Shown here piece after piece: positions 23,774 through 36,346 of a stretch of 64,000 nucleotides of DNA. The notes under the pieces were generated by a model that saw nothing but the letters and a program-made list of their open reading frames with translations, was not told the origin of the DNA and did no database searches. The first letter of the stretch is position 1; every line of letters begins with the position of its first letter. The stretch is from Turbatrix aceti (lineage: Eukaryota; Nematoda; Chromadorea; Rhabditida; Panagrolaimidae), in contig OZ017768.1 of the NCBI GenBank assembly GCA_963969345.1, positions 11,076,193-11,140,192 on the forward strand, in the 5' to 3' direction. Both the position numbers and the translations under genes were made by a program.

Positions 23774-26634
23774 TCAGTCGACGTTTCTTGTTTGTTCCAC
23801 ATCAACAGTGAATCCAGTATTGACATATCCATAACCTGATTTAAATGATATGCTTAAACTGCTTTGTACTGGTATTTTGAAAACTGCACTCTCTTCATAG
23901 ATTCCGGACAGTCTGTAATATTATTGTGAATCGAAATATGGCAAATGTTGTCAGCGCAACAACTTACTCGGCAATGGGTTTACCATCCGCGCTAACTGTG
24001 ACAACATCATTTCCGACAGTGGTACTAAAATTCGAGAATGTCAGTGTATAATTTAACAATGTGCCACTTCTTTGATAAACTGTTGTAGTTGAAATACCGT
24101 TGCAATACAAAGAAGATGGATTTGTCGAAATTGTCGGAATAGAGTAGGTTTGCAACGTTTGATATTCATAGGTTGGTTTCAGGTTACAAACTAAAAAATT
24201 AAAATTTTACATTTTATTAAATAAAATGTCATAGTATAACAAACGTTTTGTTCCATCTAAAGTAGCATGAATTAATGTTGGTGCAGAGTCGCTAGCTGAT
24301 CCAGGTAATAATGGTGCCCATATATATTGATATGAAGAACTTGGATCAACATCCAAAATGTTTACCAAATTTGACAAAGCATTTGTAGTATTAGGAGTGG
24401 CAACAATGACATGAATGTTTAATAAACTGAGTGATTGGCCAACAGATGTTGGATCATTCGCACTAAAAAATATATACTACTAGCTTATACCCTCCGGGGT
24501 TAAAAACAATCTTTGGGACATGTTAACCTTTTACAAGTGACCGCAGGCAAAACAAATAAAAATTGGTTTCAGCCGAATTTTTTGAACACGACTTCTTCCG
24601 TGTGCCCGCTTTTTTTTCGCCAAGCAAGGCAAAAAAGAGACTGCCTGCACGCAGGGGAAAAATAATCAAAAGGCCTTCTGGCCCCCCGAATATTTTTTCA
24701 TGTTATTATCAATCGAATGGCAACAAAATGATCAGAAATAAAATGTCGTTTTGTTCCAGCCGATAAAAATACGGATGCTGCAGCCGCTTTAGTAAGCAAA
24801 AACAAGGGTAAAATGCCAAAATTCAACATTTTCAAAAATACCAGATGTTTAAAAAAAACGATGGTTGACCAAAAAACAATGTCCAAGCAATGATGTGGGA
24901 TACCCGAAAGCTTCGGGTCCGGATCAGGTGCATGAAAATTTCGGGTTTGGGTTGCAAAAAGAACAAAAATTCTATAAAAGATAAGCTCTTCGCGCCTATC
25001 ATCATCTTCTTCTGACTTTTTTAGATTACATTTAAAAAAACAAAAATTTTGGGTTTCGGGTCGGGTATCCGATAATTTTGGGTTTGGGTTCGAGTCGGGG
25101 TAGGGTACCCGAACTTTTCGGGTCCTAGCGCTGTGTCTCAAAATTCATTTTCACCGATTTTTCTTCTACTTTAAAAAGTAGGAGGAACTGCTCATTTTTT
25201 TACCCTTCTCCCTCCCTCGATCGAATGACATAATTTCTAGACGAACCCTAACTAAAAAAATAAAAGAGTGCAAGCGGATTTTTTTACGAGCTCAAAAAAC
25301 GCGACTCGCGTTCTTTGATCTTGCTCTTGTTCAGCGTTACGCGAGCTGAGCAAGATCGGAAAATGAGTAAATTAAACAACTCGATATTCAGATATTCAGA
25401 ACAGTTTATGTTCTACGACGCCCTTCTAAAAGGCTCACAATATTGGTTCTGTAAAACTTCATTGGCTTTCCCCTCACGTGTTCCTAACTTGGCAGATGTA
25501 TGTTAAGATACTATGTACTCACTCATGAGAAGTAAAATAAAGTAGTACACGTTGAACATTCGGCCTGAACGCAAAAAATGGATTCTTTTTGACAAGTTCA
25601 ACAAAGTTAGTTAATGTTCTGAAAAGTAAGATTATTGCAATTTATATAAAAACGGGCTTCGCTGACCCTGAAACATTAGATGATGAAGGAGCGTCGGGGT
25701 ATTCACTAAAACTATTAACATTCAACAGCTGGGAAGCAAGAGTGTTTGCGTTTAACGTCCAAATTAAGTTGGTATATACCGAAGATGTAAAACCGTTAAA
25801 CGTCAATAAGGACAATCGTGTTGTAGTGTTACTGTAGGTAAAATTACTCGCAATAATGTTGGCTATATCTCGAACCTAAACGACGTATGATCTTTTTGCA
25901 TTTTCTAACAAAAAAAACCTGGTTTAGCTGAGCAGCAGTGTCCGACTGATCGACGGCAATAATCAAGTCCAAAAGAGCCGTACTCGGATTTGTTTCATAT
26001 GGTCCATCATACGGTGTAGTTGTGATTGTAGAAGGAGTGGTTGCTGGAACAATTGCTACCTGCGACGCCGTTGCGGTGGCGAAAAAATATGTACCACCCG
26101 ATACAAATTTATACTGAAGAGTGATAGTGTTTGATGTAAAATTATAAGTCGCACCACGTTGTGACGTGGTTAAACTAAAAACAAGTTTATTTCATTAGAA
26201 TTGTATGTCTAAAAGTACTTGATGATCTGATTTCCACCGGAGATTTCCACAAAATTTGTAGAAGTTAGAGTTGCCAACGTTATAAAGAGCTAAAATTTAT
26301 TTAAAAAAATAAGCGGGCTTAGCTAAAAATAACAAACATTGATGTAGTATGACGTAGCATTATTGCCAACAAAGGTAACAGTGGTGCTGCAGCTGGCATT
26401 ACATGCCACGCCTGAACCGACACCACCGATGGTTGGACCCCAAAGAGAAACCGCATAACCACTAGAAGGTTGTTCCACTGTGGTGCTGTTTTGGCATTGG
26501 CACTGGCCCCAAGTACTGCCTGAAAAACAAGAAAAATAATTATTTGTATTCCTGCGACTGTTTCTCTCTTCTGAAAGTAACACACCTGTGAGCAGTGCAA
26601 GCAATATGAATCCGCAAAGCTTTACGTCGAGCAT
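23774..26634 (-). CDS. Secreted CUB-like / vWA / CUB-like protein
   Basis: Nine exons on the minus strand: 26634-26586, 26519-26338, 26289-26219, 26174-25919, 25875-25667, 25618-25523, 24462-24245, 24190-23968, 23912-23774. All phases agree, giving 480 residues. A signal peptide (MLDVKLCGFILLALL) is followed by a Cys-bearing CUB-like region (about 20-150, with ACNASCSTTVTFV), a vWA-type fold (about 170-340: LLDLIIAVDQS, then the LVKKNPFF and HVIVATPN strands), and a second CUB-like region (365-480) that ends ...VEQTRNVD. The MIDAS-like DQSDT is not canonical. Nematodes have many pathogen- or stress-responsive CUB-like secreted proteins; I infer a similar role. Intron 6 is 1060 bp, against 44-60 bp for most of the others, and holds repeat DNA. 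GATA sites lie upstream. Confidence 0.78.
24897..25140. repeat. Degenerate CCCGAA-type repeat within an intron
   Basis: Blocks of GGGTACCCGAA, TCGGGTCC and GGGTTTCGGG occur in both orientations, like the MITE at 40639-40911 but more decayed. It lies inside intron 6 of the CUB/vWA gene and accounts in part for that intron's length. I found no clean terminal repeats or target duplication. Confidence 0.5.
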
Positions 26635-26724
26635 CGAGTCGAATGGTACTGCAGCATGAATGTCAAAAAGCTTGACTTTACCCTTGTTAAATATAATATG
26701 GGTGTGGTTAATTGCATCGCCTTT

Positions 26725-26793
26725 TGATAACAATGCCGAGAGACTTGCGTCCGCACCCTAAGTGTCGCTCTGATTAGCGTTTCGCTGGATGAT
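26725..26793 (-). promoter_or_regulatory. GATA sites upstream of the CUB/vWA gene
   Basis: TGATAA occurs at 26725-26730 and 26788-26793, 90 to 160 bp upstream of the start codon at 26634, with a further CGATAA near 26870. As for the IRG-7-like gene, this fits intestinal GATA-factor control. It rests on motif and position only. Confidence 0.35.
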
Positions 26794-26999
26794 AACAATA
26801 ATGCATAAAATTTTCAACGCTATGGTAGCGGGACTGATCGCATTGCCAAGCCTAAAAACTAAGCAATAACGATAACAATGGTGCACGCCAAAGATAGACT
26901 TAAAGGTTCTCACGATGATTAGAGGAGGAATTTGGGAAGACGTGCGAGGCGTTACCGATTTTTGAGAGAGGTAGAAAGGCAGCAACGCAAGGCAGGGAA

Positions 27000-27634
27000 T
27001 ATTTTTTTCAAGGAATATTGTTTATCCATAAGTTACAGTGATCTCGATAGTTTCTGATCGATCATTGATAAAAAATCGCGTTTGTGTTTAAAAAAACGTC
27101 TGTTATATTTCATACTGTAGTTAAAGTAAGTTTTTATTTGTTATACAAAAAGCGTTTTCAAAGAAGTGCATTTACGAATGAGTTTAACAAAATAGGAACC
27201 GTTGTATTTAATTTCTCCCAAGATTGGTTGCTTTTTTTTCATTATCGCAAACTACCCAAGTAAAAATGAATTATCTGTCCTTCATCCTGTTTTATCGCAC
27301 GGATGCACATTGCCTGACTGAAAAGCATATCAGAATGAGAATGCACCGTTATTTGCATGAAATCAATGTACTTTTTATGAATTTGCAAGTAATTTGTTAT
27401 AACAGTAAATCCTTTATTGGCATTTAGACAAAAAATCTTATTCGTCCAATCCAAACGATCTAGTACACCGCTGCCACGGATGAAGCACGTATATTCAAAA
27501 AAAAGTATGTACACACAATTGATGGCTTTTCTCACTAGATGACATCAATTTCAGAGTTATCGGTTTTGGCTAGAATTCGAGCCAAACTGCGGGGGATTTT
27601 TCTTTGTTCTGATAGTTGTGCAAAAATATTGATG
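27000..27634. other. Spacer without a supported gene
   Basis: AT-rich; the ORFs are short and lack splice context. It separates the CUB/vWA promoter from the 3' end of the first Tribbles-like gene. Confidence 0.4.
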
Positions 27635-29192
27635 TTACGATGGCTTCCTATAAGAATTACCACATACAATATTCTCGTAAGGCCAGTTTTGACTTAATTG
27701 ACAACTCTGATCGCGTTGAAAATAACACAATTGCCTAATTAGAATTTTTGCTTCTGTGATGGGTGACACGATCTTGTAGTCATTGCAGCCAGGATGGCTA
27801 TAGTACTGCCTCCAAGCTTAAAAAAAGCACATGTTTGAGTTAGCGTTTGCCACTGATGTTTGTGTTCAGGTGGTAAACAATGCTAAAGAAAACCGCTGAT
27901 AAACACGTATGAATTAAAAAGTAACACAGATCTTACTTTTCTGATCTTTGTCAATCCATTGATCCAAAGTTTTAACCGTTGGACGGTCGTCCGGATTGAC
28001 AGCAAGAGTCATGCTAACAAGCTTCTTTGCCCCATCAGCAACATTATCAGGAATTGTGTCGTACAGGCAAAATCGTACTTTTTCCATAAAACCTTGAGGA
28101 TCCTTGTCGACGAAAGGATATTTGCCAACGAATAGTCGGTAAATAAAAACTCCGAATGACCAGATATCCGTCGCCACGCCGTTGTACTCTTCTGGTTGAA
28201 AAAACATCTCAGGTGCCCAAAATGGAGTGAAGCGGTGGCGGCCTCTGACCGTTTGCGAATCTGACAAAAACAGTTCGAATGGGTTGTGCAATCTGATGTC
28301 TGTTCTGAAAATAAATAAGTAAACAAATATTTTCTTTGTTTTTTTTTATTACGATCAGTCAGCAAAAATAAAATTAGTCCAATATTTAAACTTACATAAA
28401 ACATTGCTTGAAAGTTTGCACAAACTTTTGAAGTTTGCAATCTCGGAAAAATAAGTCTTCTTTGTGGCACAGCTTCATGAATTTGAGAATCTTCTGGATG
28501 ACAGTCACTTTCTGTTCCATAGTCATCTCGGCATGAATCGTGTGAAGAGATTCTCCGGGTTCTGGAAGCAACAAAAAAATGAGCCGGGTATTCGACCGAG
28601 CATTGACATCTTGGATGATAATCGTGCCTTCCGGTATAGCCATATTTTGGTAAATGATAAACTCTTCCAAACTGGAACAGTGCTTTTGGAAACAGTTTAC
28701 ACGTTCTGCCACCTTGTAGAAGCATTTCTCATAGTGCTCCGTCAAATGGAGGCCCTGATAGACTTGCCCCGTATTCAAGTCCTGGACAGTGTAATTTCTC
28801 GCACTTTGTGGAATCGCGTAGAATTTATTGTTGCAGAGATAAATTCCTTGGATGTTGTCGTTGTCATGATTTTGGCCATGAGTCGTAGCGGCCGATGCGC
28901 CATTCGTGTTTTTGGCCTAAAATCGTAAATAAGTCCAAATTATGCATGCGTAACAGGGATGACCAAAGGTACACGCCTTTTTTGCGTTCATTTGCGAACA
29001 CGGACAACAATGTTCACGTTTTTCTTTTTTATTTTCACAATGTTCGTGTTCGTTCTCGAATTTAAAAAAGGCTATTCGCCCATCTCTGCTACGAAAAACA
29101 AGGAATTCATCAAACTTTGTCAAAGCACATAAAATATAATTTAAAAAATAACAATGTCCACAAATGTTTTCAAAAATACAGACACTCACCAT
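27635..29192 (-). CDS. Tribbles-like pseudokinase A
   Basis: Four coding exons: 29192-29190 (only the ATG, donor GTGAGT), 28916-28396, 28304-27937, 27816-27635. Phases agree and the product has 357 residues. The fold is a protein kinase with the Tribbles signature in place of the catalytic loop: FFRDCKLQKFVQ (Tribbles: LRDLKLRKFVF). The His of HRD is lost and no DFG is present. The C-lobe is intact: FWAPEMF, DIWSFGVFIYRLFVGKYPF, NPDDRPTVKTL. A Lys in CFYKVAERV may match the VAIK Lys. C. elegans has one Tribbles protein, NIPI-3, which acts in epidermal immunity and development; a scaffold role is inferred. The last exon adds about 60 Cys/Tyr-rich residues with no clear COP1-binding motif. Intron 1 holds a short palindromic insert (28951-29090). 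Confidence 0.8.
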
Positions 29193-30226
29193 TGTTGATT
29201 CTCAACGTTGATCGCTACTTAGCTTCACAGTATTCACTGTTAGAACTGGTTGATGACAAAAAACAGGGTCTTTTATGTATACATCAGACGTTATCAATTC
29301 TACCGTTAATCTCGAAATTATTTGATTACTACTAGATAATACACCGTTGAGCAACAGACGCGTTAATTTATTTTTGTTTACTAGTATCATATAGACATTT
29401 CTAGAAAATAATTGAACTAAAAAATTCTGAACGAACAAAACGTGTGTTTCGCTTATTAGCTTTATGCCATTGTCGGAACAAAGTTCCGCTTGTAGTTATC
29501 GCACATACATACGGGGATGTACGATAACTACAAGCTGAAATTGTCACAAAGTGCGTCAATGTTTCTTTTTGCATTATTTTTTCTTCATTTTACTTGCTTT
29601 AGTGCGTAGATCCACAAAAATTGCCGATTCAAACATTAACTATTCCATGATGCATGCAAGAGCCACCAAAGTCATGACTTTTTAAGAACAATTTATCATA
29701 AAAACATAAATTTATAACCAGAGAAAACTAAATAATAAAATCTAAATACATGTAATTGACATTGATTTAAAAAAAGCATTGATTTAAAAAAAAAAGGTGC
29801 ACCTGATGAAAAAAAAGAAAAAAACGAAATAAAACTGATTTTATTACGCTCGACTTCGTTCGGCTTCGACTGATCCTTCACTAAAAGGCCCGGCCCAAGT
29901 TGACAAAAATCCACCTGTTTCCAAAAACCCTGATAGTGCCATCAAATGGGAGTCCAGTGTAATTTGCGCGTCTGTTGAATGACAATTAGATCCTATTATT
30001 TGTCAAAAAATGTTGATTTTTTCTATCATGTTTTCAAACAACTCATGTTTTCATGTAAATGATGTGCATGTACGTCGAAAAAACCGATTTCAGATTTTTG
30101 CTAATTGACATCAAGTGTTGTCGCGAATTCTTCGCAAACTGCTTGACAAATGATATAGGACCTCGTTTTTTACCAAAACCACCCGACTGAACTGAATTTC
30201 TCAAAACGTATTTTTTAAATTCCATT
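29193..30226. other. Spacer between the two Tribbles-like genes
   Basis: This holds no supported gene. It contains a perfect 12-bp inverted repeat at 29489-29500 and 29523-29534 (CTTGTAGTTATC), probably the remains of a small mobile element. Confidence 0.4.
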
Positions 30227-32273
30227 TTAATGTTTCCCTGACTTCGTAGATTGTTCTTCATATTGGCTTGATGAGAGGACGTTAAAGCGCCCTGAAAAAA
30301 AACCTCATAAAAAATACAAGACAAATACAAAAAAAGTTTACCGCGTTCCAATTGACAATGAACCCAACAATCCAGCGCCTCCACCGTTGGCCGTTGTTCC
30401 GCATTTACGATCAGAATCATGTTGACGAACTCGACTGCCACATCGGACACATCGTCGGGAAAGGGGCTGTACAAACAGTGCCGTACTTTTTTCATAAAAC
30501 CTTGGGGATCGTTGTCAACAAATGGATATTTTCCGACAAACACCCGATAGATGAAAACACCGAACGACCAGACGTCTGTCGCAACGCCGTCGTATTCTTC
30601 GGGTTGACAGAACATTTCAGGTGCCCAGAATGGAGTGAATCGGTGACGGCCTTTTACGGTTCGCGAGTCGGACAAAAAGAGTTCGAATGGGTTGTGCAGT
30701 CTGATCTCCGTCCTGAAAAAAAACAAAAAATAAGGATCGGAAAACAATGCTTCCCGCCATCTTTCGTCTTTATGAAATCGTAAATGATGATTTGTTTTTT
30801 TACTGCAAAAAGTAAATATTAGAGCTTCCAGTCCCCGGCGGGGGTAAAATTCCCCGTCCCCGACGAAACCTGCCCCCGACATTGAACAAAATTTGGCGTC
30901 AAACGCGTAAAAACGTTCAAAAACAACACAAATAGGTAAAAAACTGTGCAAAATACAAAAAATGTGTTCAAATTAAGCCTTCTTTTTCGTTTTAAGGCAA
31001 ATTTGTACCTTTTTGACACCATTTTTTTTCGATTTATTCTAGTGAGTTGTTAAACTCGAGATTGATTTTCCCCGTCCCCGACTAGATTTGTCCCCGTCGG
31101 GGGAAAATTTTCCCGGCCCCCGACTACCTCTGCCCCTATCCCCGGCCCGATTCTGGGGGGGGGGGCTGAAACCCTACTTCCAAGACATCAAGTACATAGT
31201 TTGAACTACAAACTACAACTATGTGTTCTGTGATTTGAAAAAGAAAACGCGCGTCATGGGGCAAATCAGACAAAGCATCAAAGATTGGTGTCTGATAACG
31301 AAAGAAGTGCAAGATGACATTGTTAATATCCTTTAATTGGTTTTTTAGCCATTTGAACTGTTCCCCCTTCAACTTACAGTGGACTATTCTTGGATCGTTG
31401 AACAAACTTCTGAAGCTTGCAATCACGGAAGAATAGATTGACTTTGTGGCACAGTTTCATGAATTTGATGACCTTTTGAACAACAGTCACCGTCTCGCTC
31501 ATGCTCATCCTCTTGATTGCCGTATGGAATGAATCTCCGCGTTCTGGAAGCAACAAGAATATCAGTGGGTTTTTCGGCCGACCGATGCAATCACGCACAA
31601 TCCTTGTGCCTTCTGGTATAGCCATATTTCGGAACGCTATAAATTCTTCAGCACTGGAGCAATGTTTTTGAAACTCATTTACGCGGTCGGCTAATTTATA
31701 AAAACAAGTCTGGTAGTGCTGTGTCAAATGGAGGCCTTGATAGAATTGCCCGGTAGCAACTTCTTGGACAATGTAATTTCTTTCACTCAGAGGAATTGCA
31801 CAGAACCGTTCATAATCAAAATAAAATTCTTGATTGCTGTTTTTGGTTTCACAAGAGCTCTGCGATGTGATGGGTGTTGCGCCATTTCCGCACGTTCCAT
31901 TGGCTGCAGTAGTTCGAGATGATAGTACACTTTCGCCACCTTTTTGTGTGTGAATCTTTTCAGTTCTATCTACATTGGGTTGTAGGGGTATGTTGATTGG
32001 TAGAATCCGGGGCGGTTGATGAATTTGAATTCCACTTGTCTCAGATGGTGCAGATTCTTCAGTTTTTGCAATTTTTTGAGGGGGAGGGAGGTTTTCAGAA
32101 GTTGCTGATTGTGTTCCTATGGGTTCTGGTTGCTGAGAACATCTTGTTGTCGACGAAATACCTGAGCCACCAGGTGTATCTTCATTTATTGTAGTAATTC
32201 TAGACGGCGTAGTATACGTTTTTGTAATTGTTACTTCAGAGGTTGTAGTACTTTTTCTTTTACCGGGCGCCAT
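30227..32273 (-). CDS. Tribbles-like pseudokinase B
   Basis: Three coding exons, 32273-31378, 30712-30342 and 30291-30227, give 443 residues. The core is a close paralogue of the gene at 27635-29192: GQFYQGLHLTQHYQTCFYKL, LIFLLLPERGDSFHT, then FFRDCKLQKFVQ, RLHNPFELFLSDSRTVKG, FWAPEMFCQPEEYDG and DVWSFGVFIYRVFVGKYPF. Intron positions after the catalytic-loop motif are the same, so the pair arose by tandem duplication. Unlike copy A it has a Ser/Thr/Pro-rich N-terminus of about 165 residues (MAPGKRKSTTTSEVTITKTY). If the last intron is retained, the frame stays open for a longer, Lys/Arg-rich tail to about 30043, so alternative C-termini are possible. HRD and DFG are degenerate, so kinase activity is unlikely. 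Confidence 0.8.
30828..31170. repeat. CCCCG-rich low-complexity element in an intron
   Basis: The long intron of pseudokinase B is flanked by C/G-rich blocks (CCCCGTCCCCGAC and CCCCGGCGGGGG) around an AT-rich centre. This is the same plan as the hAT-like MITEs at 35959 and 40639, but I found no exact target duplication. Confidence 0.45.
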
Positions 32274-33682
32274 TTTACAATATTCAGTTTTATATAACTT
32301 CACAATATACAGCCAAAATATAATGATTCACCTGAAAAATACATGAAAAAAGTTAATTCATATAAATATGCGACAAACGTGGCTACGCCTACGAACACCG
32401 GAAGTTCACGTAATAGATAAGTTTATCATTTGGCAAATGCATATTTATGAATAACCAGACACCCTCCGCGCCCATCTCATGAAAAAAAACAAGTTAGTCA
32501 CAAGAATTCGGTAAGTATAGGAATGTAATGCATTCACTCCGATATAAACCGACACTAAAAGCACGCGATTTGTTGATCGATATCGACGCACACCTTTGAC
32601 AACGACTGAAATGAGTATTTTTATAGTTTTATATATAACATTACCACCCGAATTTCAAAAGCAGCTCGATCGCCGCCCTCTTGCCCGTATTACCAATTCA
32701 AAAAAGTAAAAGATTACAACGAAGATTTCGCGATTTAAAAAGACACGATTTCGATATTTGTGAAAATTAACGAAAGACGATTATTGAACCAACGTTGTTT
32801 GGGTGAGCGAGCAACTCCCCTTTTTACTGTGCGTCGTTCATTCCTGTATCCATATAAACTATGCCCGTGCATGCTCCACCGGCCAAACCGCCTGACGCAA
32901 AAAAAAGCGTAAAAAACTATCGAAACACAAATGCATGTGTGACGTAAAACAAAAATCAACAAACGGCAACTCATAATTCAGCATTTAACCTCGACTTTGA
33001 AATCTGAAAACTACTTCTGACATTTGGTATTGGAAAAATGCGGGCTGAATCTTTTAAACAAATCTGTGCCACTTTTACATTTGTGTGCAAATACCTGAAA
33101 AACTCTTTATTTCACTACAAAAAATTATTTCGCTACGTGGAAGTTGAAACTGAGTGGCAACCTGAAAACACATGATTTGGACCACGCTGTAAATAAATGG
33201 CCCCAGCCACAGCCGTCCTCATTTGAGTCAGAGACATACATACAATGGTGGAACACTGCCATACATCTATCCATCCATCCATACAAGGAACAAAGAGAAA
33301 TCGTAAATGTGATGCAGCAACTGAAAATTTCGAAACACGTCGTGAGTCAGAAAAGCGAACAAACAGTTCGCAAATCCGTGACGTGGTGCCAGCATTTTTT
33401 ATACAAACATTAGAGAAATTCAGAAACTGCGTTTACTTGTTCAAGTAGTGAACTATCAGCATAAACACAAATCGTAAGTATCATGATATTACATGATATT
33501 TATCAGCCTGATATAATCAATCAATCAATCATTTACTCTTTTTCGTACTAGCATACGTACTTTTTTTATTATTATTTCACCATTACTCAGTAGTTAGTTA
33601 CATTACATTTAAATGAAATGTAAATGTATTGTATATATTGTATTTTTGAATTTGGATTTTGTATTGTATTTATTGTATTGTA
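32274..33682. other. Intergenic region without a supported gene
   Basis: Promoter side of pseudokinase B, then AT-rich spacer. No ORF has splice or family support. Confidence 0.4.
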
Positions 33683-34863
33683 AGGTTGTCCACAAAGTTC
33701 CCGGTTTTTTTAGTATTGATTTTCAAAAAAAATGTTTTCTATTGCACACGAGCAATAAAAAATCAATATATCCCCTATCATGTTTGGCAACGTCATGCCC
33801 ATTATATATAAACCCATTGGCGCGCGAGCCAAGAATTTTGGCGTTAAAGACAAGAAGTAGTTCTCGAAGTGCTTATTGAGGTTTCCATTCATCGAACTGC
33901 TTATCCGCTAAATGACTTTGAGGAGAGCCTAAAAGTAGGTGATCTGTAGGTGCCATGTCTGGGCTGTACGGTCGATGTGGCACCAACTCGATGCCTAACT
34001 CCTTGATTTTTTTGTTGGCACTTTTTAGTTTGAGTGAGGGCGAGCGTTGTCGGCCAAAATTTTTTTTTGTCAATTTTTGTCCGGTGATTGTTGCATTTGG
34101 AGACCATGGTTATCCCTTTTGATCCCAGAACGTCGATATTAATATTTGCTTCTCATGATGAAGGGTGTTGGATTCAGATGCCTGTCTTTTGCTCTCAGGA
34201 AGTCATTGTCGCTTGTGACTGTAGTTAACATATAGGCACCTCCTCTGGTCTCCAGTAACGATGTAGCGAAGCCATGCCGTAATTCGTCAGCGAAATAAAT
34301 ATAAAAGACGACTCAACACTGATCTTTACCTCAAGTTGACCGCAGGCAAGTTCATGAGCTTTGGTTGACATTTTTTTGCGGCAAACCTGGGGTTTGTCAG
34401 ACGATGTTCGACGGTTGTTGGGTATGTGCCAACCGGGGTCGCTAAATTGGTCAAGCTTTGGCTGGGCTCTCTCTATAGAGAACGCCGTAGGGTCAAGTTG
34501 ATGTTCAACGGTGGCCAATCAGACCGCTCATATTTGTTAAATTATTATCCATGTTGCTGAAGCGTCCGCACCATTCCGTCACCGTAGAATGGCAGACAGT
34601 ACCTTCGCCTAGCACGGCATTGACATCACGATACCCGCCGGCGGCTACTCGATTTTTGACCCATTCGTAAAGAAGGCAGATGGAAAGGGTAGATTCGTTG
34701 TTCAGCAGTTCTTCCTCTATACTGAAGCTCTGACGGTTGAAACTAAATAACCGCACAGTGCAGCAGGAGCACTACTTACTACTACCCACAACACAATTCC
34801 CAAATTTACATAAACCGTTTGAAAAAAAAATGAAAAAAAAACCGAGAACTTTGTGGACAACCT
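33683..34863 (-). mobile_element. Dead mariner-type transposon
   Basis: Inverted ends read AGGTTGTCCACAAAGTTC at the left and the complement at the right (ending ACTTTGTGGACAACC then TA), with TA next to both ends, as for mariner/Tc1. The minus strand holds transposase pieces in different frames: an N-terminal helix-turn-helix part (34505-34756, with VLGEGTVCHSTVTEWCGRF), a middle part (34225-34518), and the C-terminal catalytic part (33873-34107, with HRPYSPDMAPTDHL). Frameshifts and stops separate them, so it cannot move by itself. Confidence 0.85.
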
Positions 34864-35958
34864 ATGTTGCAAGCGCTCGTCCCGGTTCGGACACGCAGCG
34901 GTCGTCGTCATCGAGTCGTCGCCTACGTCTATTTGTTCACGGTTGTTGTACAGAAGTTACTACGAATAAACTGAAGTCTACGAAAAGTCTTGGATCTACG
35001 AGGAAGCGCTGGCTAGCCGGGGGCACCCCGATAGCAATTATGCTACAAACAATGGTATCAGATAAACACTAGTGCAGTCATTCAAGGTTTGCCCCATATG
35101 ATCCGCAACGGGCACGCCATACAATAATAAATATATAAGTTTTAAGTTTTATATTTAAGAATATTTGTTGCTGATGTATGTGTGTCTTGATTCCAGAAAA
35201 CTAAAAAATATCAAAATTTAATGACTGGTTTTTCTGATTGATAAAAAATCAATCGAAACAACGTCGGACAAGTTAACTTTGTTTCTGACGCACAACAGAT
35301 TCAGCCATTTGGTATCGACACGAAGTTAGAGTGAGCGAAACGTTGAGTTTAATACAGCTCCATTAAAATTCTTCTTCCATCACGCATAAGCACAATTTAC
35401 ACCAATTGCTATACATATATATACATATATTTTATTCACCGCCTGGTTCATACAATATTATAAATATCAGTACCGCCCCTCACATTGATAATGCAGTAAG
35501 GAGACCAGAACTAAATTCATTTACATCTAAAAAACTGAGCTATTTCGAATGGCACATTTTTAGTATGCTTTCTTCCAGAGCAAGCAGAATACTATGCATG
35601 CTAACGACAATAAGACAATTACGAATTAAATAAATATTTTTTTCTTTTTTTATCCGCGAATCAATCAAATGTGTTTATAATTGTCATTGGCATTTTGCCC
35701 TAAAAGTGTTTTACACACTTTTAAATATTATATCGCAATTGCATCAGATGACAACTTCTGATAAATGTAACAGTTTATTTACAGTTCGATCACGCGTTTA
35801 AAAGCAGAAAGAATATCGAAATTGGGGGAAAAATGTGTAATCCAACCGAAAGAATCATAGTTCGCTTGCATTATTTGTTATTGTGTTTTTACACAAAGTC
35901 ATACTTCTATTTACTTTCAATGGTTCCGAGTCAAAAAAAAATATTTATTTGTTTGCAT
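34864..35958. other. AT-rich spacer
   Basis: No supported gene. Only short ORFs without conserved content. Confidence 0.4.
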
Positions 35959-36346
35959 CAGACATGAAAATGGCCCGCCGAAGCCCGGCCCGGCCCGGGC
36001 CCGGCCCAGGCCCGGGCCGGGCTTGGGCGGGCCTGTGACTTTTCAGTAGGCCCGGAAAAGCCCGTTATGGCCCGTTATTTAATAAATAATGTAAAAAATT
36101 ATAAAAATTTACTGCATTTTGGTTATTTTTAACAAAATTTAGTCTCTACAGATAGAAAACATGGTATTTTGAATAAAAACGAGTTATTTATGTCATTTAT
36201 ATAACGATTGGCTGCTATTTTTTTGGATAAAAATTCGAAAAAAAACAGAGGGGATAATTTCGGGCCGGCCCGGCCCGGCCCGGGCCTGGGCCGGGCTTTC
36301 GACGGGCCGGGCCTGGGCCTAAAAATTAGGCCCGTTTTCATGTCTG
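35959..36346. mobile_element. hAT-like MITE with CCCGG arrays
   Basis: The element is 388 bp and bounded by CAGACATGAAAA and its complement, with a perfect 8-bp target duplication GTTTGCAT at 35951-35958 and 36347-36354. An 8-bp duplication plus ends beginning CAG point to hAT transposase in trans. Inside each end lie long palindromic arrays of GGCCCGGCCC; the centre is AT-rich and non-coding. Confidence 0.85.

Noticed and set aside
24897..25140. Frame rich in Pro, Asp and Lys in the CCCGAA repeat
   Set aside because: Translation of a degenerate minisatellite; the same happens at 40620-40949.
28009..28928. Long frames antisense to or shifted from pseudokinase A
   Set aside because: They overlap exons with clear kinase motifs and matching splice phases on the minus strand.
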